Source: Roseburia sp. (lineage in GTDB: Bacteria; Bacillota; Clostridia; Lachnospirales; Lachnospiraceae). From it: a stretch of DNA of 64,000 bases. Below are positions 54,296-63,190 of this stretch, piece by piece. Below the pieces are notes generated by a model that saw nothing but the letters and a program-made list of their open reading frames with translations, had not been told where the DNA came from and searched no databases. Location: assembly GCA_019421345.1 (NCBI GenBank), contig JAHZFL010000003.1:209716-273715 (forward strand). Reading direction: 5' to 3'. A program made the position numbers and the translations under genes. The first letter of the stretch is position 1. Each line of letters starts with the position of its first letter.

Positions 54296-55393
54296 ATGAT
54301 ACCGCAGAAAATCGGCTTTGTGGGTCTCGGATTGATCGGGGGCTCGATTGCAAAATGCTTCAGACAATTAAAAAAAGACATCATCATCGTTGCTGCCGAT
54401 GCGCATGAGGATACGATCACACAGGCATACCGCGAAGAATTGATCGAAAATGAAATCAGTTGCAGCACGTCTGATTTTTATGACTGTGACTATATTTTTT
54501 TGTGCACGCCTATCCGGGTGAACATACAATATCTGCGCCTGTTAAAAGATCATGTCAAAAAAGACTGTATCATCACCGATGTCGGCAGCGTAAAGAGCGA
54601 AATACACCGCGAGGCGGAAGCTCTTTTTCTGAATCGTCAGTTTATCGGCGGTCATCCGATGGCAGGCTCTGAAAAAGCGGGACTTTCCAATGCAAGAGCG
54701 TCGCTCCTTGAGAATGCTTTTTATATTTTGACGCCTACAAAAGAGACGCCTGCCGACGCTTTAGAGCAATTTACCACGCTCATCCGGTCGCTTGGCGCCA
54801 TTCCCATCGTTTTGGATCATACCCTGCATGATTATGCAACTGCGGCAATCAGTCATCTTCCGCATGTGATCGCCTATAACCTTGTCAACCTTGTCCGAAC
54901 CTGCGACGATGAAAATGAGACGATGAAAACGATTGCTGCCGGCGGCTTTAAGGATATTACAAGAATCGCTTCCTCCTCTCCCGCTATGTGGGAAAATATC
55001 TGCCTCTCCAACAAAAAGCCTCTTGCAGGGCTGATCGATACCTATGTGCAGATGCTCCTACAGACGCGCGATGCCATTCTTATCGAGGATAAGGACAGTC
55101 TGACGAACGCCTTTTCCGAGGCAAAAAATTACAGGGACTCAATTGCGATACACAGCAGCGGTGTCTTAACGCCTGTCTATGAGATTTATCTCGACCTATT
55201 GGATGAGGTCGGGCAGATTGCCGCAGTAGCCGCGCTTTTGGCTGAAAATCATCTGAGCATCAAAAATATCGGTATCATCCACAATCGGGAATTTGAGGAA
55301 GGCGTGCTTCGTCTGGAAATGTATGACAAACCCTCTGCCGATGCCGCAAGCGCTCTGCTGCAGGACCGCAGCTACAAAATTTATAAGCGCTGA
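54296..55393 (+). CDS. tyrA: Prephenate dehydrogenase
   Basis: A 365-residue enzyme that oxidises and decarboxylates prephenate to 4-hydroxyphenylpyruvate for tyrosine. The NAD-binding glycine-rich loop is GFVGLGLIGGSIAKCF; the substrate region has IGGHPMAGSEKAGL and HDYATAAISHLPHV. The C-terminal 70 residues (QIAAVAALLAENHLSIKNIG) form an ACT domain, probably for feedback control by tyrosine. A monocistronic unit ending in a strong terminator. Confidence 0.95.
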   Translation: MIPQKIGFVGLGLIGGSIAKCFRQLKKDIIIVAADAHEDTITQAYREELIENEISCSTSDFYDCDYIFLCTPIRVNIQYLRLLKDHVKKDCIITDVGSVKSEIHREAEALFLNRQFIGGHPMAGSEKAGLSNARASLLENAFYILTPTKETPADALEQFTTLIRSLGAIPIVLDHTLHDYATAAISHLPHVIAYNLVNLVRTCDDENETMKTIAAGGFKDITRIASSSPAMWENICLSNKKPLAGLIDTYVQMLLQTRDAILIEDKDSLTNAFSEAKNYRDSIAIHSSGVLTPVYEIYLDLLDEVGQIAAVAALLAENHLSIKNIGIIHNREFEEGVLRLEMYDKPSADAASALLQDRSYKIYKR

Positions 55394-55404
55394 CTTATAT
55401 TAAG

Positions 55405-55451
55405 AAAAAACGGATTTCCTGTTTCATTTAAGAAACAAGAAATCCGTTTTT
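55405..55451. terminator. Bidirectional terminator between tyrA and cutC
   Basis: AAAAAACGGATTTC and GAAATCCGTTTTT form a 13-bp stem with a 20-nt loop that also holds GTTTC/GAAAC. A- and T-runs on the two sides suit termination of both convergent genes. Confidence 0.85.
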
Positions 55452-56213
55452 CTACCTATTTGTTTCAAGCTTTGCAACCGTCATACAAAATTCTCTGACG
55501 GTCTCCTCACTGACACAGGGATATTCTGTCCAGCCTTCCCCTTCCTTTAGGGCAAACGAGACATTTTCTCCATGCGCCGTGTGATCTTTCCGCATACTCT
55601 GACAAGAGCTGTGCACCTGTGAGATTCCTGTCCTGCAGATCAATGCTTCGACATTCGTGCTGCGCACGCCGCATCCGGCAAGCAGCTCAATCTGACTTCC
55701 ATATTTCCCCTGCAGATAAGCGATCGTTTCCATGCCCTGCGGAGCAGTTGCTGCCCCGCCGCTCGTTAAAACGCGGTCAACACCAAGCGCTATCAAGCGC
55801 TCCATGCCCTCCGCAAAATCACGCAGACAATCAAATGCGCGATGAAAGACCGCCGTACGTCCACAGGAATGGATCAATTCCACAAGACGGCGCGTACGGG
55901 AAACATCCACCATGCGCTCCGGCGTAAGTATGCCAAAGGCAAGACCGTCTGCCCCTGCCGCAAGCATTGTTTCAGCGCTTTTTTGCATACTCAAAAATTC
56001 GTCCTCCGTATAACAGAAGCCTCCGGCACGCGGACGGAGCATTGCTATCACCGGAATCGAAAGTCTTTCCTTACATAAAAGTAAATCCCCGATGTCAGGC
56101 GTTAAACCTCCAAGCGGCAGAGCGCTGTTTAATTCAACCCTCGACGCCTTACCCCGCATTGCAGCAAGCGCATCCGCATAGCTGCCGCAGCAAATCTCGG
56201 TCTGTATTTGCAT
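55452..56213 (-). CDS. cutC: Copper homeostasis protein CutC
   Basis: A 253-residue TIM-barrel protein of the CutC family (CCGSYADALAAMRGKASRVELN, PVIAMLRPRAGGFCYTEDE). CutC was linked to copper tolerance, but the real activity is uncertain and recent views favour a sugar or sugar-phosphate-type function. It starts at the base of the ptsH stop and so lies in the ptsI-ptsH operon, which suits a carbohydrate-linked role. Confidence 0.93.
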   Translation of the reverse strand: MQIQTEICCGSYADALAAMRGKASRVELNSALPLGGLTPDIGDLLLCKERLSIPVIAMLRPRAGGFCYTEDEFLSMQKSAETMLAAGADGLAFGILTPERMVDVSRTRRLVELIHSCGRTAVFHRAFDCLRDFAEGMERLIALGVDRVLTSGGAATAPQGMETIAYLQGKYGSQIELLAGCGVRSTNVEALICRTGISQVHSSCQSMRKDHTAHGENVSFALKEGEGWTEYPCVSEETVREFCMTVAKLETNR

Positions 56214-56470
56214 TACAACTGTTCTTCAAAAAACTTCTTGAAAGCTTCGATCGCTGCATCCTCATCCGGACCATCCGCAGTTACGGTTACCTGATTGCCG
56301 CATTTTACGCCAAGCGCCATAATTGCCATCAGTCTGCTGACGTCAACCTCTTTGTCATCCTTTTTCAAAAGAATCTTACTCTGGAAATTCTTTGCCTCCT
56401 TTGCAAGAAGACCTGCAGGTCTTGCGTGGATACCAAGTGCGTCCTTTACAACATAATTAAATGATTTCAT
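56213..56470 (-). CDS. ptsH: Phosphocarrier protein HPr
   Basis: An 85-residue HPr that carries phosphate from enzyme I to sugar-specific EII proteins. The active His15 motif is LGIHARPAGLLAKEA. The regulatory site is odd: the segment usually KSIMGVMSLGV reads SRLMAIMALGV, putting Arg where Ser46 would be. Ser46 phosphorylation by HPr kinase would then be lost. It follows ptsI by 20 nt and overlaps cutC by 1 nt. Confidence 0.93.
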   Translation of the reverse strand: MKSFNYVVKDALGIHARPAGLLAKEAKNFQSKILLKKDDKEVDVSRLMAIMALGVKCGNQVTVTADGPDEDAAIEAFKKFFEEQL

Positions 56471-56489
56471 TGCTGTTCCTCCTTTTTTG

Positions 56490-58100
56490 TTATGCTTCTA
56501 AAATACCTTTGCGGATCGGCAGTACCATACCGGGCGCAACGGACAGCTCGTCAATCCCCATCTCGACAAAGGTTTTCGTCAGAGCAGTATCTGCGCCAAG
56601 CTCTCCGCAGATGCCTGCCCAGATACCTGCCTGATGGGCGGCATTGATCACCAACTGTATCATTTTAAGCACTGCCGGATGGTGTGCGTCATAATAGCGG
56701 TCCAGCTTATTATTCTGCCGGTCAATCGCTAGGGTATACTGTGTCAAATCATTTGTTCCGATGCTAAAGAAGTCAACCTCCTTCGCGAGCTCCTCCGCAA
56801 TCATGACAGCCGCCGGAGTCTCGATCATAATGCCAAGCTCAATCTCTCCGTATGGGATGCCCTGTCCTTCTAACTCCTTGCGAACCTCCGCCATGATCTT
56901 CTTCACCTCGGCAACCTCCCATACAGAGGCGATCATCGGTATCATCACGGCCAGCCTTCCATATGCGCTTGCACGGTAGAGCGCCCGTAGCTGTGTGCGG
57001 AAAATATCCTGACGATCCAGACAGATACGCACGGCACGATAACCAAGCGCCGGATTTTCCTCCGCATCCAGTTGAAAATAATCAATCTTCTTATCTGCAC
57101 CAATATCAAGCGTACGGATAATGACTCTCTTGCCCGCCATCATCTCAAGAACGCGGCGGTAAGCCAAAAACTGTTCCTCCTCGCTTGGGTAATCATCATT
57201 CTGTAAATATAAAAATTCACTGCGGAATAAACCGATTCCCTCCGCGTCATTTTCCAAAACAGCGGCAACGTCCGATACGCCGCCGATATTTGCATATAAA
57301 TGAATTTTCTTGCCGCTCTTTGTGACAGTCTCTTTTCCCTTTAGGGTCGCAAGCAGCTTTCTCTGCTCCTTCTCTGCCTCAAGCAGCTTCTCATATTTTG
57401 CTCTCGTCTCATCGTCGGGGTCTGCAATAAAAAGTCCCTGTCTGCCGTCTACAATTACAAGTGTGCCGTCGGCGAGCTCGTCAGCAGGTGTGGCAACCAG
57501 CGCCGGAATATTCATCATACGGGCAAGAATCGCCGTGTGGGAGTTGACAGAACCCTCTCTCGTCACAAAAGCAAGTACGGAAGAACGATCAAGCTGGATC
57601 GTCTCACTCGGCGCGAGATCATCCGCCAGAATGACAGCCGGCTCTGCTCCATGCTCCGATGCTTCCTTCACACCGCATAAAATGCGGATGACACGCTCTG
57701 AAATATCCTTAACGTCCGCAGAACGCGCGCGCATATATTCGTCATCCATTGCGGCAAACATCTCCGAAAAATTATCTCCTGTCGTTGCAACGGCATACTC
57801 GGCATTCACCTGCTGGTTCGTGATCATATGTGTGATGGAATCGCAGTAATCCGCATCGTCCAGCATCATCTGATGGACCTCAAAAATTGCCGCGTGCTCC
57901 TCGCCCACCTGCGGGAGCGCTTTTTCATAGAGCGATTGAAGCTCCTGCAAGGCGCATGATTTTGCTTGCGTAAAGCGGGCGAGCTCCTGCTCCGTGTCCT
58001 CCACTCTGGTCCTGCGCACCATCTGATGCGTGCCGCCGATCGAACGGACAGGACCGATTGCAATTCCGCCAAACGCGATTTTTCCCTGAACCTGTTTCAT
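56490..58100 (-). CDS. ptsI: PTS enzyme I, phosphoenolpyruvate-protein phosphotransferase
   Basis: About 536 residues from the ATG at 58100 (AGAGGGG upstream). Enzyme I takes phosphate from PEP to HPr. The active histidine is in REGSVNSHTAILAR, the PEP-binding regions include GIGLFRSEFLYL and DFFSIGTNDLTQYTLAIDR, and the C-terminal cysteine is in GICGELGAD. Length is slightly short of 575 but normal for Firmicutes. A consensus promoter and a hairpin repeat precede it. Confidence 0.96.
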   Translation of the reverse strand: MKQVQGKIAFGGIAIGPVRSIGGTHQMVRRTRVEDTEQELARFTQAKSCALQELQSLYEKALPQVGEEHAAIFEVHQMMLDDADYCDSITHMITNQQVNAEYAVATTGDNFSEMFAAMDDEYMRARSADVKDISERVIRILCGVKEASEHGAEPAVILADDLAPSETIQLDRSSVLAFVTREGSVNSHTAILARMMNIPALVATPADELADGTLVIVDGRQGLFIADPDDETRAKYEKLLEAEKEQRKLLATLKGKETVTKSGKKIHLYANIGGVSDVAAVLENDAEGIGLFRSEFLYLQNDDYPSEEEQFLAYRRVLEMMAGKRVIIRTLDIGADKKIDYFQLDAEENPALGYRAVRICLDRQDIFRTQLRALYRASAYGRLAVMIPMIASVWEVAEVKKIMAEVRKELEGQGIPYGEIELGIMIETPAAVMIAEELAKEVDFFSIGTNDLTQYTLAIDRQNNKLDRYYDAHHPAVLKMIQLVINAAHQAGIWAGICGELGADTALTKTFVEMGIDELSVAPGMVLPIRKGILEA

Positions 58101-58135
58101 AACATGTCCCCTCTCTAGCTGATTTTTCAAACAAC

Positions 58136-58160
58136 GAGCGACACGCTTCGCGAGCCGCTC
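58136..58160 (-). repeat. Dispersed hairpin repeat (ptsI leader)
   Basis: The best-formed copy: read on the minus strand the 11-position stem has ten pairs (one G-U), the U-U mismatch at position 8, and the loop GAA. It is in the ptsI leader in gene orientation. Flanks are TTGACATAAGA and GTTGTTTG. Confidence 0.75.
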
Positions 58161-58265
58161 TTATGTCAAGCAAAAACCGGAAAGCAAAATACAGCCGACA
58201 GCCTATCCTTTTCCGGTTTCGCACATCTATACACCTATCATGTAAGCTATTCTCTAAACGTCTCC

Positions 58266-58294
58266 ATTATAGATTTGATTCGGCTGTTTGTCAA
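58266..58294 (-). promoter_or_regulatory. Promoter for ptsI-ptsH-cutC
   Basis: A full-consensus promoter, TTGACA (58289-58294), 17-nt spacer, TATAAT (58266-58271), right after the queA stop codon. The leader to ptsI is about 155 nt. Confidence 0.85.
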
Positions 58295-58297
58295 CCT

Positions 58298-59338
58298 TTA
58301 TCTATTATGCAGATCGGTCAAAAGCATGGCATCCCCGAAGCTGAAAAACCGGTAGCGCTCCTTTACCGCTTCCTTGTATGCGTTCAGCACATGCTCCCTG
58401 CCGGCAAGTGCGGATACAAGCATCACAAGCGTCGATTCCGGCAGATGAAAGTTCGTAATGAGACAATCAACGACCTTAAACCGATACCCCGGATAAATAA
58501 AAATTTCCGTCCAACCGCTCATCTCGCGCAGAAATCCGTTTTCATCAGCGGCTGCCTCCAATGTGCGCGTGCTTGTTGTTCCGACAGCGATCACACGATG
58601 TCCTTCCCTTCTCGCACGGTTGATCTTATCCGCCTCACTTTGCGTGATCCGGTAAAATTCCGAATGCATATGGTGCTTTAAGACGTCTGTTTCCTTGACA
58701 GGACGGAAGGTGCCAAGTCCGACATGAAGCGTTACCTCCGCAATCTCAACACCCATGCCCCGCACCGCATCAAGCAACTCCGCCGTAAAGTGAAGTCCTG
58801 CCGTCGGCGCCGCCGCCGAGCCGTCATGCTTTGCATAAACCGTCTGATAACGGGTCTTATCCTCCAACTGATGCGTAATATAAGGCGGCAGCGGCATCTG
58901 TCCGAGCCTGTCTAAAATCTCCTCAAAGATCCCCTCATACTCAAACCGGATCAGCCGGTTGCCCTCCTCTACAATATCAATGACCTCTCCCGTCAAAATC
59001 CCCTCGCCAAAGCTTAGTCTCGCGCCCGGTCTGCATTTCTTTCCGGGCTTTACAAGCGTCTCCCACACGTCGTTTTCCATTCTTTTTAAGAGGAGGATCT
59101 CCACCTTTGCCTCTGTGCCCTCCTTCACGCCATAGAGCCGTGCCGGAATCACCTTCGTGTTATTGATCACGAGACAATCGCCCCGTTTTAGGTATTCTGT
59201 GATGTTTTTAAAAATCCTATGCTGTATTTCGCCTGTATTTTTATCGAGTACCATAAGTCTCGAAGCGGAGCGGTCGCGCAGTGGGTCCTGCGCGATAAGC
59301 TCCTGCGGAAGATCATAATAAAAATCTTTTACATCCAT
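58298..59338 (-). CDS. queA: S-adenosylmethionine:tRNA ribosyltransferase-isomerase
   Basis: A 346-residue QueA, which transfers the ribosyl moiety of SAM to preQ1 in tRNA to make epoxyqueuosine. Motifs: FYYDLPQELIAQDPLRDRSASRLMV, DGSAAAPTAGLHFT and VAVGTTSTRTLEAAAD. Length is standard. It lies 15 nt after pheT in the same direction, so it can be read from the T-box-controlled pheST transcript. Confidence 0.96.
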   Translation of the reverse strand: MDVKDFYYDLPQELIAQDPLRDRSASRLMVLDKNTGEIQHRIFKNITEYLKRGDCLVINNTKVIPARLYGVKEGTEAKVEILLLKRMENDVWETLVKPGKKCRPGARLSFGEGILTGEVIDIVEEGNRLIRFEYEGIFEEILDRLGQMPLPPYITHQLEDKTRYQTVYAKHDGSAAAPTAGLHFTAELLDAVRGMGVEIAEVTLHVGLGTFRPVKETDVLKHHMHSEFYRITQSEADKINRARREGHRVIAVGTTSTRTLEAAADENGFLREMSGWTEIFIYPGYRFKVVDCLITNFHLPESTLVMLVSALAGREHVLNAYKEAVKERYRFFSFGDAMLLTDLHNR

Positions 59339-59353
59339 GATTTTTCTCCCAAC

Positions 59354-61771
59354 TTATTTGCGAAGCTCTGCGCCAAGCGCTTCCAGCGCCGTCACAATTT
59401 CATTCATAGCGCCTGTGATGTCAGCTTCCTCAAGGTTGCGGTCCTTCGCCCGGAAAGATAACGAATAGGCAATGGATTTGCAGCCTTCCTGGATCTGAGA
59501 GCCCTCGTATATGTCAAACAGCTCATAGCGCTCCAACAGCTTTCCGCCCTTTGTATCGAATACTTTTTCAATATCTCCGGCTAAAACAGTCTTTGGCACG
59601 ATCATCGAGATGTCTCTTGAAGCAGCAGGAAATTTCGCAATTCCCTCATATTTATGGTCAAAGCCTGCGCGCGCTACAATTTCAGGCATATCGAGTACTG
59701 CGACATAGACGCGCTCCTTCATGGAATAATTTGCTGACACAACCGGATGTACCTCGCCCAGACAGCCGATAACCGTTCCGTCATAAATAACGTTTGCCTG
59801 ACGTCCCGGATGAAGGAATGAAAGCCCTGCGTTCGGGTCGTACTGCGGCTTTGACGTCATACCAACCTTGCTTAAGAATTCCTCGATGAAACCCTTCATC
59901 GTGTAAAAATCTCCGTCCCCGTACATGCCAAGCGTAAACTGCATGCGCTCCGTCGGAAGCTCCGTGACAGGCGTCTGCTTCGGCAGATAAATATTTCCAA
60001 GCTCATAAAGACGGACGTTTTTATTCCTGCGGTTAAAATTTGTGGAAAGCGAGGTCAGCATACCGTTTAGAGAAATCGTTCGCATAATGGAGAAATCCTC
60101 TCCCAGCGGATTCATGATCTCAACTGTCCGGCGCAGCGGTGAATCCTTAGGAAGCAGTAATTTATCAAATACCTTCGGGCTTTCAAAGGAATATGTCATT
60201 CCCTGTGAGAAGCCGCAGAACTCTGCAACCTCACGCGCCACACACTCGATCCGAAGCTTGAACGAAAGCTTTCCTGTTGTCGCCTCACCGCTTGGAAGCG
60301 TCGTAGGAATCTTGTCATAGCCAAAGAAACGGGCAACCTCCTCCGCCAGATCAGCGCCGCATACAAGGTCCTGTCTCCATGAGGGGATGAGCACCTCATT
60401 TTTTTCTGCATCATAGGAAAGCGCAAGCCGCGCAAAATAGGAAAGCATCGTTTCCGGTGCAATCTCTGTTCCGAGGAGACGATTATATTTTTCCGGTTCA
60501 AACAGCAGTCTCTTTCCTTCGACCGGATTCGGGTAAACGTCAATGACGCCACCGACTACCTCTCCGGCGCCTAGCTCCTCGATCAACTGGCAGGCACGAT
60601 TCATTGCAAGGATCGCATTGTTTGGGTCTAAGCCCTTCTCAAACTTGGAGGAAGCGTCTGTCCGCAGACCGATCTTCTTGCTGGAAAGACGGATATTGGT
60701 ACCGTCAAAGCATGCAGCCTCAAACAGCATCGTGCTTACACTGTCCGTGATCATCGAATTTTCACCACCCATAATACCGGCAATTCCAATCGGCTTTTTG
60801 CCGTCGCAGATCATTAAGACGGAATCATCCAGTACGCGCTCCTGACCGTCTAATGTCACGAATTTCTCGCCGTTTGACGCGCGTCTTACGACAATCTCAC
60901 CACCCTCAATCGCGGCAAGGTCATACGCGTGCATCGGCTGTCCATATTCCTCCATGACATAATTTGTAATATCTACCAGGTTATTGATCGGACGGATGCC
61001 CTGCGCCCGCAGCCGCTGCTGCATCCATTCCGGCGAAGGCGCGAGCCTGATATTTTTTACCGCCCTTGCCGTATATCTGGAGCAGAGCGCCGTATCCTCC
61101 ACCGACACCTTGATATAGCTGTGCACATCCTCATCATTTCCCGTCTCCGTCACAACCGGCGGTACAAATTCCCTGCCGAAGGTCGCTGCAGCCTCTCTTG
61201 CAAGTCCAAGAATCGAAAAGCAGTCGACACGGTTTGAAGTAATCTCATACTCCACTACCGTATCGTCCAGTCCCAGATAGCTTACCGCACTCTCGCCGAT
61301 GGGCGCGTCCTCCGGCAAAATATAAAGACCGTTTTCCGGTGCAAGCGGAAACATATCGCGGGTCGATCCAAGCTCCTCGATCGAGCACATCATTCCGTTT
61401 GATTCCACACCGCGCAGCTTTCCTTTTTTGATCTTGACGCCGCCCTCTGTTTTGCTTCCGTCATGGCTGCCGGCAACCCTGCCTCCGTCCAAAACGACAG
61501 GTACCTTGCAGCCTTCCGTGACGTTTGGCGCGCCGGTGACAATTTGAATTGTTTCCGTACCGATGTCAACCTGACAGATCACAAGCTTATCCGCGTCAGG
61601 ATGACGCTCAATGCTTTTCACCTGACCGATGACGATTTTTTCCAGATCGGCATCCATACAGGTATAGCCTTCAACCTTTGAACCGGATAATGTCATCGCA
61701 TCTCTGTATTCCTGCGGGGTTACGGTAAGCTCCGGCACGAAATCCCTGATCCATTTTAATGATGTATTCAT
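59354..61771 (-). CDS. pheT: Phenylalanyl-tRNA synthetase beta subunit
   Basis: An 805-residue beta subunit. The N-terminal tRNA-binding EMAP domain (IGQVKSIERHPDADKLVICQVDIG), B3/B4 editing domain, B5 and the C-terminal ferredoxin-like anticodon-binding domain (FPAASRDISMIVPKTV, SLSFRAKDRNLEEADI) are all present. It forms an alpha2beta2 enzyme with PheS and removes Tyr-tRNA(Phe). It lies 22 nt after pheS. Confidence 0.97.
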   Translation of the reverse strand: MNTSLKWIRDFVPELTVTPQEYRDAMTLSGSKVEGYTCMDADLEKIVIGQVKSIERHPDADKLVICQVDIGTETIQIVTGAPNVTEGCKVPVVLDGGRVAGSHDGSKTEGGVKIKKGKLRGVESNGMMCSIEELGSTRDMFPLAPENGLYILPEDAPIGESAVSYLGLDDTVVEYEITSNRVDCFSILGLAREAAATFGREFVPPVVTETGNDEDVHSYIKVSVEDTALCSRYTARAVKNIRLAPSPEWMQQRLRAQGIRPINNLVDITNYVMEEYGQPMHAYDLAAIEGGEIVVRRASNGEKFVTLDGQERVLDDSVLMICDGKKPIGIAGIMGGENSMITDSVSTMLFEAACFDGTNIRLSSKKIGLRTDASSKFEKGLDPNNAILAMNRACQLIEELGAGEVVGGVIDVYPNPVEGKRLLFEPEKYNRLLGTEIAPETMLSYFARLALSYDAEKNEVLIPSWRQDLVCGADLAEEVARFFGYDKIPTTLPSGEATTGKLSFKLRIECVAREVAEFCGFSQGMTYSFESPKVFDKLLLPKDSPLRRTVEIMNPLGEDFSIMRTISLNGMLTSLSTNFNRRNKNVRLYELGNIYLPKQTPVTELPTERMQFTLGMYGDGDFYTMKGFIEEFLSKVGMTSKPQYDPNAGLSFLHPGRQANVIYDGTVIGCLGEVHPVVSANYSMKERVYVAVLDMPEIVARAGFDHKYEGIAKFPAASRDISMIVPKTVLAGDIEKVFDTKGGKLLERYELFDIYEGSQIQEGCKSIAYSLSFRAKDRNLEEADITGAMNEIVTALEALGAELRK

Positions 61772-61793
61772 ATTATTTTCCCTCCTAAAACTC

Positions 61794-62813
61794 TTAAAAC
61801 TGTTCTAAGAATCTCTGATCATTCTCATACAGCAGGCGCATGTCATCGATCTCATACTTTAACAATGCGATACGCTCAAGTCCCATGCCAAAGGCAAAGC
61901 CTGAATATTCCTCCGGATCGATACCGCTCATCTTTAAGACGCGCGGATGCACCATACCGCAGCCCAAAATCTCGATCCAGCCCTCTCCCTTGCAGAACCG
62001 GCAGCCCTTACCGCCGCATTTAAAGCAGGTGACATCCATCTCTGCGGACGGCTCTGTAAAAGGAAAATGATGCGGACGGAATTTTACCTTTGTAGCTTCT
62101 CCGAACAGCTCCCTTGCAAACTCCGCCAGTGTTCCCTTTAAATCCGCGAACGTGATATGTTTGTCGATGACAAGCCCCTCCACCTGATGAAAGGACGGGG
62201 AATGTGTGGCATCCACCTCATCCGAACGGAATACACGCCCCGGCGCAAGCATACGGATCGGCAGCCTTCCTTTTTCCATCTCACGAACCTGAACCGGAGA
62301 GGTCTGTGTGCGCAGCACGATTTTTTCGTTGATATAGAAGGTATCCTGCTCATCCTTTGCCGGATGATTTGCCGGTATGTTTAACGCTTCAAAATTATAG
62401 TAGTCGTACTCTACCTCCGGTCCTTCCACTACCTCATAGCCCATACCCGTAAAAATGCGCTCTACCTCCTCCAGTGCAATCGTGTTCGGATGGCGGTGTC
62501 CGACCTGATTCTTCTTTGCCGGAAGCGTCACGTCGATCACTTCCTCTTTTAACCTGAATGAAAGCGCCTCTGCCTCAAGCTTCGCCTTTGTCTCCTCAAG
62601 CATCTGCTCGATGCTCTCTCTCGTCTCATTGACAAGCTGTCCTACCAGCGGACGATCCTCTGGACTTACGTCCTTCATACTCTTTAACACTGCTGTCAAT
62701 GAGCCTTTTTTCCCGAGTATGGCGACGCGGACATCATTGAGCGTGCTCAGATCCTTGGATTCGCTGATCTGACGCATAGCATCTTCCTTAATTTTTTGAA
62801 GTTTTTCTTTCAT
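61794..62813 (-). CDS. pheS: Phenylalanyl-tRNA synthetase alpha subunit
   Basis: About 339 residues; the ATG at 62813 has GGAGG 6 nt upstream, while an ATG two codons earlier overlaps the ribosome site. The alpha subunit holds the aminoacylation centre. The class II motifs are visible: motif 2 region LAPGRVFRSDEVDATHSPSFHQVEGL and motif 3 GFAFGMGLERIALLKYEIDD. An N-terminal helical coiled coil binds tRNA(Phe). Confidence 0.97.
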   Translation of the reverse strand: MKEKLQKIKEDAMRQISESKDLSTLNDVRVAILGKKGSLTAVLKSMKDVSPEDRPLVGQLVNETRESIEQMLEETKAKLEAEALSFRLKEEVIDVTLPAKKNQVGHRHPNTIALEEVERIFTGMGYEVVEGPEVEYDYYNFEALNIPANHPAKDEQDTFYINEKIVLRTQTSPVQVREMEKGRLPIRMLAPGRVFRSDEVDATHSPSFHQVEGLVIDKHITFADLKGTLAEFARELFGEATKVKFRPHHFPFTEPSAEMDVTCFKCGGKGCRFCKGEGWIEILGCGMVHPRVLKMSGIDPEEYSGFAFGMGLERIALLKYEIDDMRLLYENDQRFLEQF

Positions 62814-62841
62814 ATTCATCCTCCATTCTCCCTCTCAAACA

Positions 62842-63159
62842 AAAAACCGCGAAACCACTCGTCTTACTAGGGACGAATGATTCCGCGGTACCACCCTGAT
62901 TCTTTCCGGTCATAAAATGTGCATGACCTTTTAAAAAGCGCTCCTATGCGTAACGTGCATCAACGTCATCCGCTACTGCTGTTCACGGATGCAGCTCCTG
63001 TGCGAACTTCGATTCCTACCTTGCCTTAAGCGGGCTTGCAGCCGATGACCCGCTCTCTCTGAAAGGGATATAGTGCTCTATGGGGAACTCCCCCCACACA
63101 TTCTCTGCCTTTTTCTGCAGCAGTCTGCCATGGCATTCTGCTGTTTTTTAATCTAAATC
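62842..63159 (-). promoter_or_regulatory. Phe T-box leader of pheST
   Basis: The conserved T-box AGGGTGGTACCGCGG is at 62881-62895 (minus strand). Next to it a terminator stem (62845-62886, CCGCGG... pairing with ...CGCGG) ends in a T-run at 62844-62839. Upstream are the long stem I region and other hairpins. A UUC triplet, the Phe codon, is at 63004-63006 in a plausible but unproven specifier position. Uncharged tRNA(Phe) would let transcription continue. Confidence 0.92.
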
Positions 63160-63161
63160 GT

Positions 63162-63190
63162 ATTCTAGCACAGCAGATAAGAAACATCAA
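63162..63190 (-). promoter_or_regulatory. Promoter for the pheST T-box operon
   Basis: TTGATG (63185-63190), a 17-nt spacer and TAGAAT (63162-63167), just after the YihY-family stop codon. Confidence 0.75.

Noticed and set aside
54089..54367. 92-residue minus-strand frame upstream of tyrA containing LNIRVAREACRSLF
   Set aside because: This is the minus-strand reading of the hairpin repeat and AT-rich flank. The same peptide arises from the ptsI copy, so it reflects the repeat and not a gene.
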